In this document: positions 29,216 to 36,908 of the stretch, in pieces
Layout: the number at the start of each line of letters is the position of its first letter
Position numbering within the stretch: position 1 is the stretch's first letter
Source of the DNA: a virus
Direction: 5' to 3' (one strand)
DNA: 40,503 bases
Virus record (IMG/VR): IMGVR_UViG_3300045912_000375
Coordinates: 1 to 40,503 of that record
The notes under the pieces: model-generated
Databases searched by the model: none
Seen by the model: only the letters and a program-made list of their open reading frames with translations
What the model was told of the DNA's origin: nothing
Position numbers and translations under genes: made by a program

Positions 29216-30556
29216 TTAGGTGGCGGAGATCTTCAGCAGACGGACTTTGTACGGCTCGGCCAGCTGGCCGCCGAAGCGCATCCGCAGCAGGAACAGCTTC
29301 TGATCGGTCTGGGCGTACAGCTCATCCAGCACGCGCACGGTCATGCCGACGCGCTCGGCCATCACGTAGCCGCGGTGGTCGCCGAAGCTGATCGGAAACG
29401 AGTTGGTGGTCAGAGTCGGCGCGTGCTCGGTGATGACCAGCGGCATTCCCAGCAGACGCGGCTGCACCACGACCGAGCCGTCCTGCTGCACGCTGCCCAG
29501 GCCGCCGCCGAACATGTCGGACGCCTGCCACATGAAGCGGTTGTTGCCGTCGGCCAGCTGCGCGACCTGCCGCGCGCTATCGGAGTTCATGACAAACTTG
29601 CCGTTGCGACGGTACTGCGCCGGCGTCTTCCAGTACAGGTCGGAGATGCCCAGCGTCGTCACCTCGGCCGCGGCCAGCCCTGGCACGTAGTTCACCTTCG
29701 CCGCCGTGTTGCTGAAAAGCCCTTCCGGCTGGCCCGAGCCGGTGCCCTGGGCGATGTAGAACTCCACGTCCTGCATGATGTTCTCGCGGAACAACTGCGC
29801 CACGAACGACAGCACATCCACCGCGCCGTCCTCGATGAGCGAGTTGGACACCAGCTGCGAGGCCATCGCCAGGTTGACCGGGATGCGCTGCTCGCCGAAG
29901 GTCTGGTCGGTGACGAGGTGGCTGGTCGCCGAAGCCGGCACTTCGCCGGTAAACGTCAGGCGGTGCGGGGCCGTGTACTTGTCGTCGGTGGTGTAGTTCA
30001 CCGTCGGAAACACGATCACGTCGCGCGTCGTCGGTTGGCGCCGCACGATGTCCACCAGACCGGTCAGGCCCGGCTCTTTCTTGAGCACTTCGGCCTGGAA
30101 GTCCTCCGGCACCAGGAACCCGCCCTCGGTCGCCACGGTCTCGCCCAGCGCCTTTTTGGAGTCCTTCGCCTTGATATTTCCTTCGGCCAGAATCTTGCGG
30201 TCGTTGACGTTCAACTGGCCCTGCCCGTAGCGCAGATAGGCCTCGAAGGCGCTCTTGTAAGCGCGCTTGGCCGCCGCCTCCTGAGCGCGCTGCTCCTGCT
30301 CGCGGTCTTCGGGCGTGGTGATCTCCTGGCCGAACGCCTTCTGCGCGGCGGTCGGGCCGGCGCTGCCCTTCAGCCACGACTTGAGCGCGGCGCCGTCTTC
30401 GTAGGCCGTGACCAGATCGCGCAACTGCTTGCCTTCGGCGGTCAACGCCTTGTAGGTATTGATATCGTTTTCGTTCTTCTTCTCCAACTGCTCAATCGTC
30501 GCCATCTCGTTGGCGATTTCCCTGAGCCGGTCGTAATGCGCTTTGATCTCGCTCAT
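29216..30556 (-). CDS. Major capsid protein, HK97 fold with N-terminal delta domain
   Basis: 446 aa from ATG 30556 (AGGTG site). Residues 1-120 are a charged coiled coil (the delta or scaffold domain), normally removed by the prohead protease encoded just upstream. The core carries T-E-G-G-F-L-V-P-E-D-F near residue 140, R-R-Q-P-T-T-R-D-V-I-V-F-P, D-V-E-F-Y-I-A-Q-G-T-G-S-G-Q-P-E-G-L near residues 285-300, and L-L-G-M-P-L-V-I-T-E. All are landmarks of HK97-like capsid proteins. It overlaps the protease stop by 4 bases. Confidence 0.92.
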   Translation of the reverse strand: MSEIKAHYDRLREIANEMATIEQLEKKNENDINTYKALTAEGKQLRDLVTAYEDGAALKSWLKGSAGPTAAQKAFGQEITTPEDREQEQRAQEAAAKRAYKSAFEAYLRYGQGQLNVNDRKILAEGNIKAKDSKKALGETVATEGGFLVPEDFQAEVLKKEPGLTGLVDIVRRQPTTRDVIVFPTVNYTTDDKYTAPHRLTFTGEVPASATSHLVTDQTFGEQRIPVNLAMASQLVSNSLIEDGAVDVLSFVAQLFRENIMQDVEFYIAQGTGSGQPEGLFSNTAAKVNYVPGLAAAEVTTLGISDLYWKTPAQYRRNGKFVMNSDSARQVAQLADGNNRFMWQASDMFGGGLGSVQQDGSVVVQPRLLGMPLVITEHAPTLTTNSFPISFGDHRGYVMAERVGMTVRVLDELYAQTDQKLFLLRMRFGGQLAEPYKVRLLKISAT

Positions 30557-31464
30557 AGCACACCTGCCTTGCGTTTGATAGACATGCCGATTGTGAGTAG
30601 GTCGGCGGGTATCTCGACTCCCGGCGCGCCCTCCGGCGCTGCTGATCCGCCCTCCGGCGGATCGGGTATCTCCACACCCAATGCCTTCCAGCGCGGCGAG
30701 CCGGCCTCCAACATGCGCGGCTCGCACGGGGTGGTCGTCAGCGCGGCCGCGAACAGCGGCCACTGCGCCAGCCAGACCGCGCCCGACTTGACCGGCTGGC
30801 GGATCACATACTGCGGCGCGCTATCGCTGGATGTGCCCAGCACGCGCTGTGAAATAAGTTTGTCAATGGCCTTGCGAAACCGGTGCGCCCGATCAAGCTG
30901 CGCCACGTACCAGCGGCCGACTTCGTCGTCGCCGAACTCATGTATCTGGCCCACCAGCGGGCTGCTTTTCAGTTTGGGGTCGAGCGCGTGATCCCACGTC
31001 AGCGGACGCGGCAGGGATAGAGTGGTATCCCAGAAGTCGGTCTTGGCCGTGAAGAACTCGCGCTCCAGGTCTACCCGCTCCGGGTCGCCCCACAGCGCCA
31101 GGTAGCCGCGAATGTCGTCCGGCCCGACCGCCTTCACGGCGGCCACGTCGCGCAGCCACTGCTCATTGTGCGGCAGGCGCAGCGCCTTGATATAGGTCAG
31201 CGCGGGCGGGTCGAAGCGCACGGCTTTGCCGTATTCGTCATCCGGCCCCGGCGCTTCGTGGTTGCAGACCGCGCCATGCTGCACGGCCATGTCGTGGATC
31301 GCCTGCATCCCGGACGCTTTGGCAGCCGACTCGCCGGCGTACAGCGCCGCCATGTGATCGCGCGCTTCCTGGGCCGTCGCGTGACACCCGCCCGCGATAG
31401 GCGCGTCCTCGCCCTCTTTAGCGACGCAGTGCTGGCCGTCTTTGGTAATGATGTGCCAGGGCAT
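30553..31464 (-). CDS. Prohead maturation protease (HK97/S78-like)
   Basis: 303 aa. The N-terminal 50 residues (C-V-A-K-E-G-E...G-G-C-H-A-T, A-L-Y-A-G-E) match a short leader domain common in phage prohead proteases. The catalytic part includes I-R-G-Y-L-A-L-W-G-D-P, L-T-W-D-H-A-L-D with His159, and L-G-T-S-S-D-S-A-P with the Ser212-215 region. It processes the capsid delta domain and itself during head maturation. Its ribosome site lies within a REP-like hairpin and follows a terminator at 31504-31548, so expression may be limited relative to upstream genes. Confidence 0.87.
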   Translation of the reverse strand: MPWHIITKDGQHCVAKEGEDAPIAGGCHATAQEARDHMAALYAGESAAKASGMQAIHDMAVQHGAVCNHEAPGPDDEYGKAVRFDPPALTYIKALRLPHNEQWLRDVAAVKAVGPDDIRGYLALWGDPERVDLEREFFTAKTDFWDTTLSLPRPLTWDHALDPKLKSSPLVGQIHEFGDDEVGRWYVAQLDRAHRFRKAIDKLISQRVLGTSSDSAPQYVIRQPVKSGAVWLAQWPLFAAALTTTPCEPRMLEAGSPRWKALGVEIPDPPEGGSAAPEGAPGVEIPADLLTIGMSIKRKAGVL

Positions 31465-31465
31465 G

Positions 31466-31488
31466 GTTGAAAATCCCCTTCAGGGGGG
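31466..31488. repeat. REP-like palindromic unit before the protease gene
   Basis: GTTGAAAATCCCCTTCAG followed by GGGGG shares its first 12 bases and the CTTCAG core with the units at 5754-5807. CCCC and GGGG pair in a small hairpin; on the minus strand it contains the protease ribosome site GAAGGGGA. Confidence 0.6.
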
Positions 31489-31503
31489 CCGTTCTCCCGA
31501 TAA

Positions 31504-31548
31504 ATAAAAACGGCCCGCTCCCGCCGCTGGCAAGCGGCAGTGCGGGCC
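31504..31548 (-). terminator. Intrinsic terminator between the 70-aa gene and the protease gene
   Basis: On the minus strand GGCCCGC (31548-31542) pairs with GCGGGCC (31518-31512), with an inner GCCGCT/AGCGGC stem, followed by GTTTTTATTTA. It is a good intrinsic terminator by structure and could act as an attenuator within the head operon. Confidence 0.75.
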
Positions 31549-31577
31549 TCGCAAGGCAGTATTCAGTTAGGGCCGGG

Positions 31578-31790
31578 TCAGTCTATCGGCCCCCGCTGGA
31601 CGGGCATAGCCTTCAGCAACTGCCAGGCCGCCCCGTCCAGGTTGACAACAATAGTACACCGGTTCCCATTCTGCCGCAAGTCCACCGCCGCGCGGGCCAA
31701 TTCCAGCGCCCAGCGCGGCAGCGGCGGCGGCTCCGGCTCGCGGAAAGCAGCGCGCGCTTCTGCCGGGGGCGCGTCCAGGATGCGCGTCAC
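31578..31790 (-). CDS. Small protein, 70 aa
   Basis: Starts at GTG 31790 in a GTGA overlap with the upstream stop. A Pro-rich N-terminus precedes a helix (L-P-R-W-A-L-E-L-A-R-A-A-V-D-L) and a strand (R-C-T-I-V-V-N-L-D-G). No family recognised. It is the last gene before the terminator at 31504. Confidence 0.6.
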   Translation of the reverse strand: MTRILDAPPAEARAAFREPEPPPLPRWALELARAAVDLRQNGNRCTIVVNLDGAAWQLLKAMPVQRGPID

Positions 31791-32266
31791 AGACCCAGCC
31801 TTTGCGCCAGGCGGTCGATCCACGCCGCGAATATCTCCATGATGCGCCCGATCTTCTCCAGCGCTACGTCCTCCAACTTGCGCCAGCCACCCGCTGCCAT
31901 GTAGGCGCTCTCGCCGCCGGCCAGATAGCGCGCATACGACGCCCGGTTGCCGACAAATGTCGAGTAGCCGCGCTGCTCGACGTAGAACTGCGACCCGTAG
32001 CGCTCGCTGCGCCCTTGCCCGCGCACATACGGTATCTCGCCGCGCCCGATGGCCGCCATGACGTAGCGCCGCTGCGCGTCCGACTTGAACCCGGCCGCGA
32101 ACTGCGGCGCGTGATACTCCGGCGGGTAGTTGCGCAGGCCGGGCGAATCAACGATCTCCTCGCCCGCTTCTCTGCCCGCCGCGCCAAGGGTGTCCGCCAG
32201 CTCCAACGGCATTTGCTCGAACGCCGCCCGCGCCTTGTCCAGGTTATGCAGCGTGATAGTGATCAT
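31787..32266 (-). CDS. HK97 gp10-like head-tail joining protein
   Basis: 159 aa. The N-terminal helix A-R-A-A-F-E-Q-M-P-L-E-L-A-D-T-L and the later G-R-G-E-I-P-Y-V-R-G-Q-G with Y-G-S-Q-F-Y-V-E-Q-R-G resemble the gp10/neck family or Mu gpG-like virion proteins. Position between the Mu gpF-like protein and the protease is somewhat earlier than the usual gp10 slot, so another head-morphogenesis role is possible. Confidence 0.62.
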   Translation of the reverse strand: MITITLHNLDKARAAFEQMPLELADTLGAAGREAGEEIVDSPGLRNYPPEYHAPQFAAGFKSDAQRRYVMAAIGRGEIPYVRGQGRSERYGSQFYVEQRGYSTFVGNRASYARYLAGGESAYMAAGGWRKLEDVALEKIGRIMEIFAAWIDRLAQRLGL

Positions 32267-33114
32267 TTGATCTTCGTCCGCGTCCCGAGCCAGCAGCGGC
32301 AGTTCGGGTGCAGCGGCGGCCCCTGCACGCCTTCCGGATCGTCTGACCCGTCCGCGCCCCAGCCGCTGTCGATGTCCACCGCCATGCCATGCAGCGGGCC
32401 GCAGAGCGGGCAGACGCGGCTGTCGTTGTTCGTGAACCAGGTCTTGATCACCCGCACGTCCGGGTAGGTTGACGCCAGTTCACGCCCGGCCAGCAGCTGC
32501 CCCTCGGCATATGCGCCGGTGATCTCCGTCACCGCCACGCGCTCCGCGCGCTCCACTCCGAATACGCCGTCCAACTCGCGCGCCACGTCGGCCACGGTGT
32601 AGCCCGGCGTCTCGATGAACGCCTGCACCTGTTCCAGTACCGCCTGGCGCGTCGTGTCATTCACCTGGCCCAGCAGTTCCGGCGCGCGTTCCCGCGCCCA
32701 GCGCTGGGCATTGCGGTTGACCAGCGTTGTATCCAGAATGCCCATGTCACCCAGCCGCACGCCGCCTTCAACCGCGTCCGTCAGCAGCAGCAGCAGCGCC
32801 GATGGTATCTCGTCATCGTCCAGCCAGCCGCCCAGGTTGTAGTCCAACCAGTCTTCCGCCGCGTTCTTCTGCGCCCTGGGCGGCGGGCGCGTCGCCAGCG
32901 CATCCAATAGCCGCTGCTGTTGGCCGCGCAGCAGGCGCCGCACGAGCGCGGCCAGCCGCTTCTGCGTCCGCTCTTTCTCCGCCACGCCCGGTTCGGCCGG
33001 GTCGCGCGCGAGCGCCTTCAGGTCGTCCGGCAGCGGCAGGCCGTCGGCGTCCAGACGCGCAATCGCGGCGCGCACCGCCTGCTGCAACAGCCGGTGCGGC
33101 GGCATGTCGGTCAT
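32263..33114 (-). CDS. Phage head morphogenesis protein (Mu gpF-like)
   Basis: 283 aa from ATG 33114, overlapping the stop of the 36-aa membrane gene. The C-terminal half carries the gpF signature: V-A-V-T-E-I-T-G-A-Y-A-E-G-Q, then T-W-F-T-N-N-D-S-R-V-C-P-L-C-G-P-L-H-G and P-P-L-H-P-N-C-R-C-W. These Cys/His motifs bind zinc in the SPP1 gp7/Mu gpF family, which occurs in few copies inside the head near the portal. It ends in T-R-T-K-I-K, overlapping the next gene by 4 bases. Confidence 0.88.
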   Translation of the reverse strand: MTDMPPHRLLQQAVRAAIARLDADGLPLPDDLKALARDPAEPGVAEKERTQKRLAALVRRLLRGQQQRLLDALATRPPPRAQKNAAEDWLDYNLGGWLDDDEIPSALLLLLTDAVEGGVRLGDMGILDTTLVNRNAQRWARERAPELLGQVNDTTRQAVLEQVQAFIETPGYTVADVARELDGVFGVERAERVAVTEITGAYAEGQLLAGRELASTYPDVRVIKTWFTNNDSRVCPLCGPLHGMAVDIDSGWGADGSDDPEGVQGPPLHPNCRCWLGTRTKIK

Positions 33115-33221
33115 TTCTGCTTCTGGTATAGATATTCTATCAGCACCGGCCAGATGAACATGCCCAAGAACAAGCCGGCGCCGGCGCCGATAACGAACAG
33201 CCCCCATTCAGAGCCGTTCAT
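33111..33221 (-). CDS. 36-aa single-transmembrane micropeptide
   Basis: From ATG 33221, overlapping the end of the previous gene, to TGA sharing bases with the gpF-like start. Almost all of it is one hydrophobic helix (G-L-F-V-I-G-A-G-A-G-L-F-L-G-M-F-I-W-P-V), ending in Y-L-Y-Q-K-Q-K. Too short for usual gene callers. Tight coupling on both sides supports translation; function unknown. Confidence 0.6.
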   Translation of the reverse strand: MNGSEWGLFVIGAGAGLFLGMFIWPVLIEYLYQKQK

Positions 33222-33420
33222 GCAACTGCTCCCAGAATTCAAACGGCGGCGGCGGGTAATACCGAAAATCAACAGTACTGGCCGTCGTCAGAGGCGTATC
33301 CATCAAGAACACGCCGCGTTGTTCCTGGCGCATGTCCGGAAACGGCGCGCTGCATGATACACACCTGCGGCTGTCATGCCAGTCGCGCAAATCCGAGCCG
33401 CAATATGGACAAGTATTCAT
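33208..33420 (-). CDS. Zinc-ribbon protein, 70 aa
   Basis: N-terminal C-P-Y-C-G-S-D and C-V-S-C-S-A-P give a four-Cys zinc ribbon within the first 25 residues. The remainder is polar with Y-Y-P-P-P-P-F-E-F-W. It overlaps both neighbours (start 4 bases into the 83-aa gene). Function unknown. Confidence 0.68.
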   Translation of the reverse strand: MNTCPYCGSDLRDWHDSRRCVSCSAPFPDMRQEQRGVFLMDTPLTTASTVDFRYYPPPPFEFWEQLHERL

Positions 33421-33668
33421 TCCAACTTCTTCAACTCGGCGCGCAGGATGTCCAGCAGGTGCGCCGGCACCACCATCGCGTTCGCCATGTGCGGCGCGGG
33501 CAGGGCCGCGCTCAGCGCCACACGCGCTGCGGCGAGCGCAGCGGCATGGTCGGGCTCCGAGCGCAGTTCCTGCGCCGGCGCCGCCGGCGGCGCAATCTCC
33601 GCGGTGGGCGGAGTTTCAAGCGGCGGCGAGTCGTCCACTGGTTTCATTGCCGTCTTGCGTCGCGTCAT
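33417..33668 (-). CDS. Pro/Ala-rich small protein, 83 aa
   Basis: Starts one base after the portal stop. A Lys/Arg-rich N-terminus, a Pro-rich middle (P-P-L-E-T-P-P-T-A-E-I-A-P-P) and a C-terminal helix with H-L-L-D-I-L-R-A-E-L-K-K-L. It could be a head accessory or scaffolding-like peptide. No family recognised. Confidence 0.6.
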   Translation of the reverse strand: MTRRKTAMKPVDDSPPLETPPTAEIAPPAAPAQELRSEPDHAAALAAARVALSAALPAPHMANAMVVPAHLLDILRAELKKLE

Positions 33669-33669
33669 G

Positions 33670-35229
33670 TCAGGCTCCTTTCACTGCGGCCGCCGCCTCG
33701 CGCAGCGCGGCGATCAACTCATCATATTCACTCTGCGGCATATAGCGATCAAAAACCGCGCGCATTTCATCCGGCGTTTTGGCCGCCAGCACCTCATCGT
33801 GCATATGCTCATAACCGACCAGCAGCGGCGGCGGTTCGCCATGCGCTATCGCGTCTGCCGCCTGCTTGCGCCAATTTCTCAATGCTTTCTGCGTCTGCGC
33901 TATGGTCGGCGTGTCCAACTCGCGCGGCCGGATCGGGGGACTGCCCGCCGCCAGGTCGCCCGCCATTTGCCCGCCGCCGGGGACGCCCTGGGCCTGGGCC
34001 GGCTGCGGCTCCCCGCCCACGTCCGGCCCGGCGATGAACACCGGCTTGTTGTCCACCGGGTCTAGCCCCATCTCCTCGCGCGCCTCGTCGCGCGTCGTCA
34101 AGCCCGCCTTCGCGCTCTCGATAGCCCGCGCCCAGCGCGCCGTGCGATCCTCTTGCAGCGCCTCCACGTCGGCCGTATCAAAGCGCGCCGCCAGTTTGGC
34201 CTGGCTGCCGCCGTACAGCGGCAGCAACTGCTGCGTGATCTCGCTGCTGTACCAACGCCAGCGAGATGTGACCGGCCCCTGATAAAACGCCAGCCGCGCC
34301 TCTTTATAGTTCGAGTAGGTCGCCCGGTCGAGTCCGATCTTGGCCCCGACCATGATCGCCGGCACATCGAAGACCGAGCAGATGCGCGCCTCGCTGCGCG
34401 CGTCCAGGTCGGGGAACGACATGTCGCGCATGGACATTTGCAACTGCTGATACTCCAGGCCCTTGCCCAGGATGGCCGGCGCGCCCCAGTTGCCGATGCC
34501 GCCGTGCTGTTCCATCCACATGCGGCGCAGCGCGCGCGCGCTCGCCTCGTCCACGTTCTGGTCGGTCTTCAGCAGGCCATTGACAATAGCGCCGTTCTGG
34601 AAGAAGACCTTCAGAAAGTCGGTGTTGGCGTTGTCCACGCTGATGACGCGCAGGGCCACGGCGGTGCGCGACAAGCCCCTCAGCATCGGGAAGAGGGGAT
34701 CGAATTCTTGCAGGATGAGACAGCGCTCGGCGGGGATGTAGGATTCCTGCTCGCCCGGCGGCCGGTAGATGACGTATTCCAGCGGCTTGTAGTTGCCGCG
34801 CTGGAATGAGCACCAATCGGGGCGTAGCGGCCACAACTTGAGCGGCTCGCCCAGCCGGTTGACCTCGCACTCCCACACGGCGAAACCGGCGGTGTCCACA
34901 TATATCTCGGTAGCCGACCAGAACTCTGTCTCGCCCATCGCGTCGTTCGGGTGCGCGATCAGCGCGCGCAGCGGGTGGTCTTCGACCTCTTCGGGGCTGG
35001 CGCGGTCACTGTCGTCATAGATGCGCAGGGTCGCTTCGGAGATGGCGTCGGCGCGCTTGCTGATGCAGGAGAATACCAGCTCATTAAAGCGGTAACCGGT
35101 GCGCGCCAGTTGGTAGGGCGACGGCGCCGGGTACTGGGGTACGGTCGTCTCCCAAGCGGGCCACAGCCGCGAGAGCGTCTTCCCGCGCGCGCGGGCGATG
35201 GTCTGCTTGAGACTGTCGAATATGCTCAT
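33670..35229 (-). CDS. Portal protein (HK97-type)
   Basis: 519 aa. L-V-F-S-C-I-S-K-R-A-D-A-I-S-E, D-H-P-L-R-A-L-I-A-H-P-N and W-S-A-T-E-I-Y-V-D-T-A-G open the family pattern. L-Q-E-F-D-P-L-F-P, V-F-F-Q-N-G-A-I-V-N-G, and Y-S-N-Y-K-E-A-R-L-A-F-Y near residues 300-310 follow in the order of HK97-family portals. The C-terminal 120 residues are a Pro-rich linker and helices. The dodecameric portal is the channel for DNA entry and exit. Ribosome site GGAG. Confidence 0.92.
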   Translation of the reverse strand: MSIFDSLKQTIARARGKTLSRLWPAWETTVPQYPAPSPYQLARTGYRFNELVFSCISKRADAISEATLRIYDDSDRASPEEVEDHPLRALIAHPNDAMGETEFWSATEIYVDTAGFAVWECEVNRLGEPLKLWPLRPDWCSFQRGNYKPLEYVIYRPPGEQESYIPAERCLILQEFDPLFPMLRGLSRTAVALRVISVDNANTDFLKVFFQNGAIVNGLLKTDQNVDEASARALRRMWMEQHGGIGNWGAPAILGKGLEYQQLQMSMRDMSFPDLDARSEARICSVFDVPAIMVGAKIGLDRATYSNYKEARLAFYQGPVTSRWRWYSSEITQQLLPLYGGSQAKLAARFDTADVEALQEDRTARWARAIESAKAGLTTRDEAREEMGLDPVDNKPVFIAGPDVGGEPQPAQAQGVPGGGQMAGDLAAGSPPIRPRELDTPTIAQTQKALRNWRKQAADAIAHGEPPPLLVGYEHMHDEVLAAKTPDEMRAVFDRYMPQSEYDELIAALREAAAAVKGA

Positions 35230-35254
35230 AGCCTACTCCCCGCCGCGCCGTGCC

Positions 35255-35416
35255 CTAACGGCTGCTCAACACCCGTTCGACAATCGCCATCGCCCAGACT
35301 GCGCCGACGACGATGCCCGCCCCCACGCCGCTGGCGAACAGGAACACCGCCCGCCGGCGCAGCACGAAGTACAGGACCAACCCCGCGATGAAGATGCCGA
35401 TGCCCCATGCGTCCAT
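35255..35416 (-). CDS. 53-aa membrane protein with two hydrophobic segments
   Basis: ATG 35416 to TAG 35255. I-G-I-F-I-A-G-L-V-L-Y-F-V-L, then R-R-R, then F-L-F-A-S-G-V-G-A-G-I-V-V-G-A-V-W form a helical hairpin with a positive loop. It fills the gap between the terminase and portal genes. Function unknown; it could be a pinholin-like or membrane-remodelling peptide. Confidence 0.6.
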   Translation of the reverse strand: MDAWGIGIFIAGLVLYFVLRRRAVFLFASGVGAGIVVGAVWAMAIVERVLSSR

Positions 35417-35427
35417 GTTTAGCCCTG

Positions 35428-36693
35428 TCACCACAATTGCAGCCGGCCTTCGTCCACGGCCTTCAGCGCCAGCGCCAGCGACATGACCCGGTCGTCGTGC
35501 TGCCCGTCCGGCGCGCCGTAGCGCGGGCGGCCGGTGTGCTCGTTGCGCTGCATCTCGTAGGCGCGCAATTCTCCGGCATACTCGACCGGCGCGGCCAACT
35601 CGCCGCGCTCCAGCGCCAGCGCCAGACTCTCGATCAGCGGCGGCTTGCTGGTGGCGGTCGTCTCGAAGCCGGACACCGGCAAGCCGCCGCGCTGCAACTC
35701 TTCCAGGTTTGGCTCGCCGATGCTGTTGCTCTCGACCAGGATGTGCATAGCGCGCCAGCGTTCGGCCATGAGCGCCAGCCGCTGCCGCTGCACATGGTAG
35801 TCGATCTGGTTGAACCTGTCCCAGTCCACCACGACGCGATGCTGGCGGCAGGCGGCGGTGATGACAGTGAAGTCGTTCCGCTTGCCCCAGTCCACGCCGA
35901 GCACGACCTGGCAGTCCTTATGATCGTCCGGCGCGGCCGGCGCGGCGACCGTGCAGCAGGCTTCGATGTTGCGGAACACCGCGCCCGCGTCCTGGATGAA
36001 CTCCGCGCCCAGCTCCTGGCGGAACAGCCGCTCGGGCATGTCGGCGCGGGCGGCGTCGATCTCGGACTGCGGAATGTCCGGGTTCGTCCACGTCGGGAAC
36101 GTCCAGGCAGCCCAGTCTGGCGCGTCGGCAGCGGCGTGGTACAGGTCGTGGAACCAGTCGATGCCGCGCGGGGTCGAGAGGAACATAGCCCAGCCCTGGC
36201 GGTCGGCCAGCGCCGGGCGCAGCACCTCGCGCCAGGCGCGCGCGGCAACGTCGCGGCACTCGTCTATGACCAGGCCGTCCAGCCCGGCGCCGCGCAGGCT
36301 GTCCTCGTGGTCGGCGGACTTCACCCATATCTCGCTGCCGGTCGGGGCGATCACGCGGCGTCGGCTCTCGGACACCTGCCAGCGGCCGCCAACGGCAGCG
36401 CGCAGCATATCCCAGCCCGTCTGGCCCATCGGCCCGGTCGGCCATACCCACCACAGCAGGCGGCGGCGGGCGTCCTCGGCGGCGCGGATCAAGGCGTGTA
36501 ACGCGGTGGACGACTTGCGCCAGCGGCGGCCGCAGTTGAGCACGCGGTAGCGGGCGGGGCTGGCCAGCACCGTGTCCTGGCCGGGGTGGGTGGTCGGCAG
36601 CGGCACGCGGCCCGCGCCGGTCGCGGCGGCGCGCAGGCGGGCGGCGGCCAGCGCGTAGCGCGCGTGCGGTGTGAGAGATTGGAGAAGCGTCAC
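35428..36693 (-). CDS. terL: Terminase large subunit
   Basis: 421 aa from GTG 36693, with AAGG upstream. ATPase part: a Walker A-like C-G-R-R-W-R-K-S-S (54-62) with the non-standard Arg-rich form common in terminases, and Walker B L-V-I-D-E-C-R-D (about 141-148). The C-M motif is replaced by F-L-S-T-P-R-G (residues 171-177). Nuclease part: G-V-D-W-G-K with Asp268, V-E-S-N near 320, and D-G-Q-H-D-D near 396-401 (RNase H fold acids). It packages DNA into proheads using ATP and cuts the concatemer. Its start overlaps the stop of the repeat-encoded ORF at 36690. Confidence 0.92.
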   Translation of the reverse strand: MTLLQSLTPHARYALAAARLRAAATGAGRVPLPTTHPGQDTVLASPARYRVLNCGRRWRKSSTALHALIRAAEDARRRLLWWVWPTGPMGQTGWDMLRAAVGGRWQVSESRRRVIAPTGSEIWVKSADHEDSLRGAGLDGLVIDECRDVAARAWREVLRPALADRQGWAMFLSTPRGIDWFHDLYHAAADAPDWAAWTFPTWTNPDIPQSEIDAARADMPERLFRQELGAEFIQDAGAVFRNIEACCTVAAPAAPDDHKDCQVVLGVDWGKRNDFTVITAACRQHRVVVDWDRFNQIDYHVQRQRLALMAERWRAMHILVESNSIGEPNLEELQRGGLPVSGFETTATSKPPLIESLALALERGELAAPVEYAGELRAYEMQRNEHTGRPRYGAPDGQHDDRVMSLALALKAVDEGRLQLW

Positions 36694-36908
36694 TTAAAAC
36701 CCTTGCCTCGCCAAGCCGTGCCTGGCCCTGCCTGGCCGAGCCTAGCCGTGCCGCGCCTGGCCCCGCCAGGCCCAGCCAGGCCCCGCCCCGCCGCGCCAAG
36801 CCCGGCCCCGCCCGGCCGCGCCCTGCCACGCCGTGCCCCGCCTCGCCTCGCCGTGCCGGGCCGTGAGATGCGCAGCTCGGACACTTCCAGTGCGCTAAGT
36901 TGCGTCAT
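36690..36908 (-). CDS. ORF spanning the CCNNG array between the terminase genes
   Basis: An open frame runs from an ATG inside the end of the small-terminase gene (36908; an earlier ATG is at 36914) to TGA at 36690, overlapping the GTG of the large terminase. After M-T-Q-L-S-A-L-E-V-S-E-L-R-I it encodes eleven repeats of the type R-x-G-x-A. Start-stop overlaps on both sides look like coupling, but the array keeps CC and G fixed even at silent positions, so the open frame may be a by-product of the DNA pattern. Translation uncertain. Confidence 0.35.
   Translation of the reverse strand: MTQLSALEVSELRISRPGTARRGGARRGRARPGGAGLGAAGRGLAGPGGARRGTARLGQAGPGTAWRGKGFK
36701..36865. repeat. Array of 33 uninterrupted CCNNG pentamers
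   Basis: Every five bases from 36701 to 36865 read CCNNG with no exception (33 units, 165 bp). The middle two bases vary widely (TT, TC, AA, GT, TG, CT, GA, TA, GC, CC, AG, CA, CG, AC, GG). Fixed positions with free middles argue for selection on a spaced pattern rather than recent slippage. It lies exactly between the terminase genes, where packaging sites are common. Confidence 0.9.

Noticed and set aside
36701-36865. CCNNG array as a simple slippage microsatellite
   Set aside because: The middle bases differ in nearly every unit, which slippage would not produce without long divergence under constraint.
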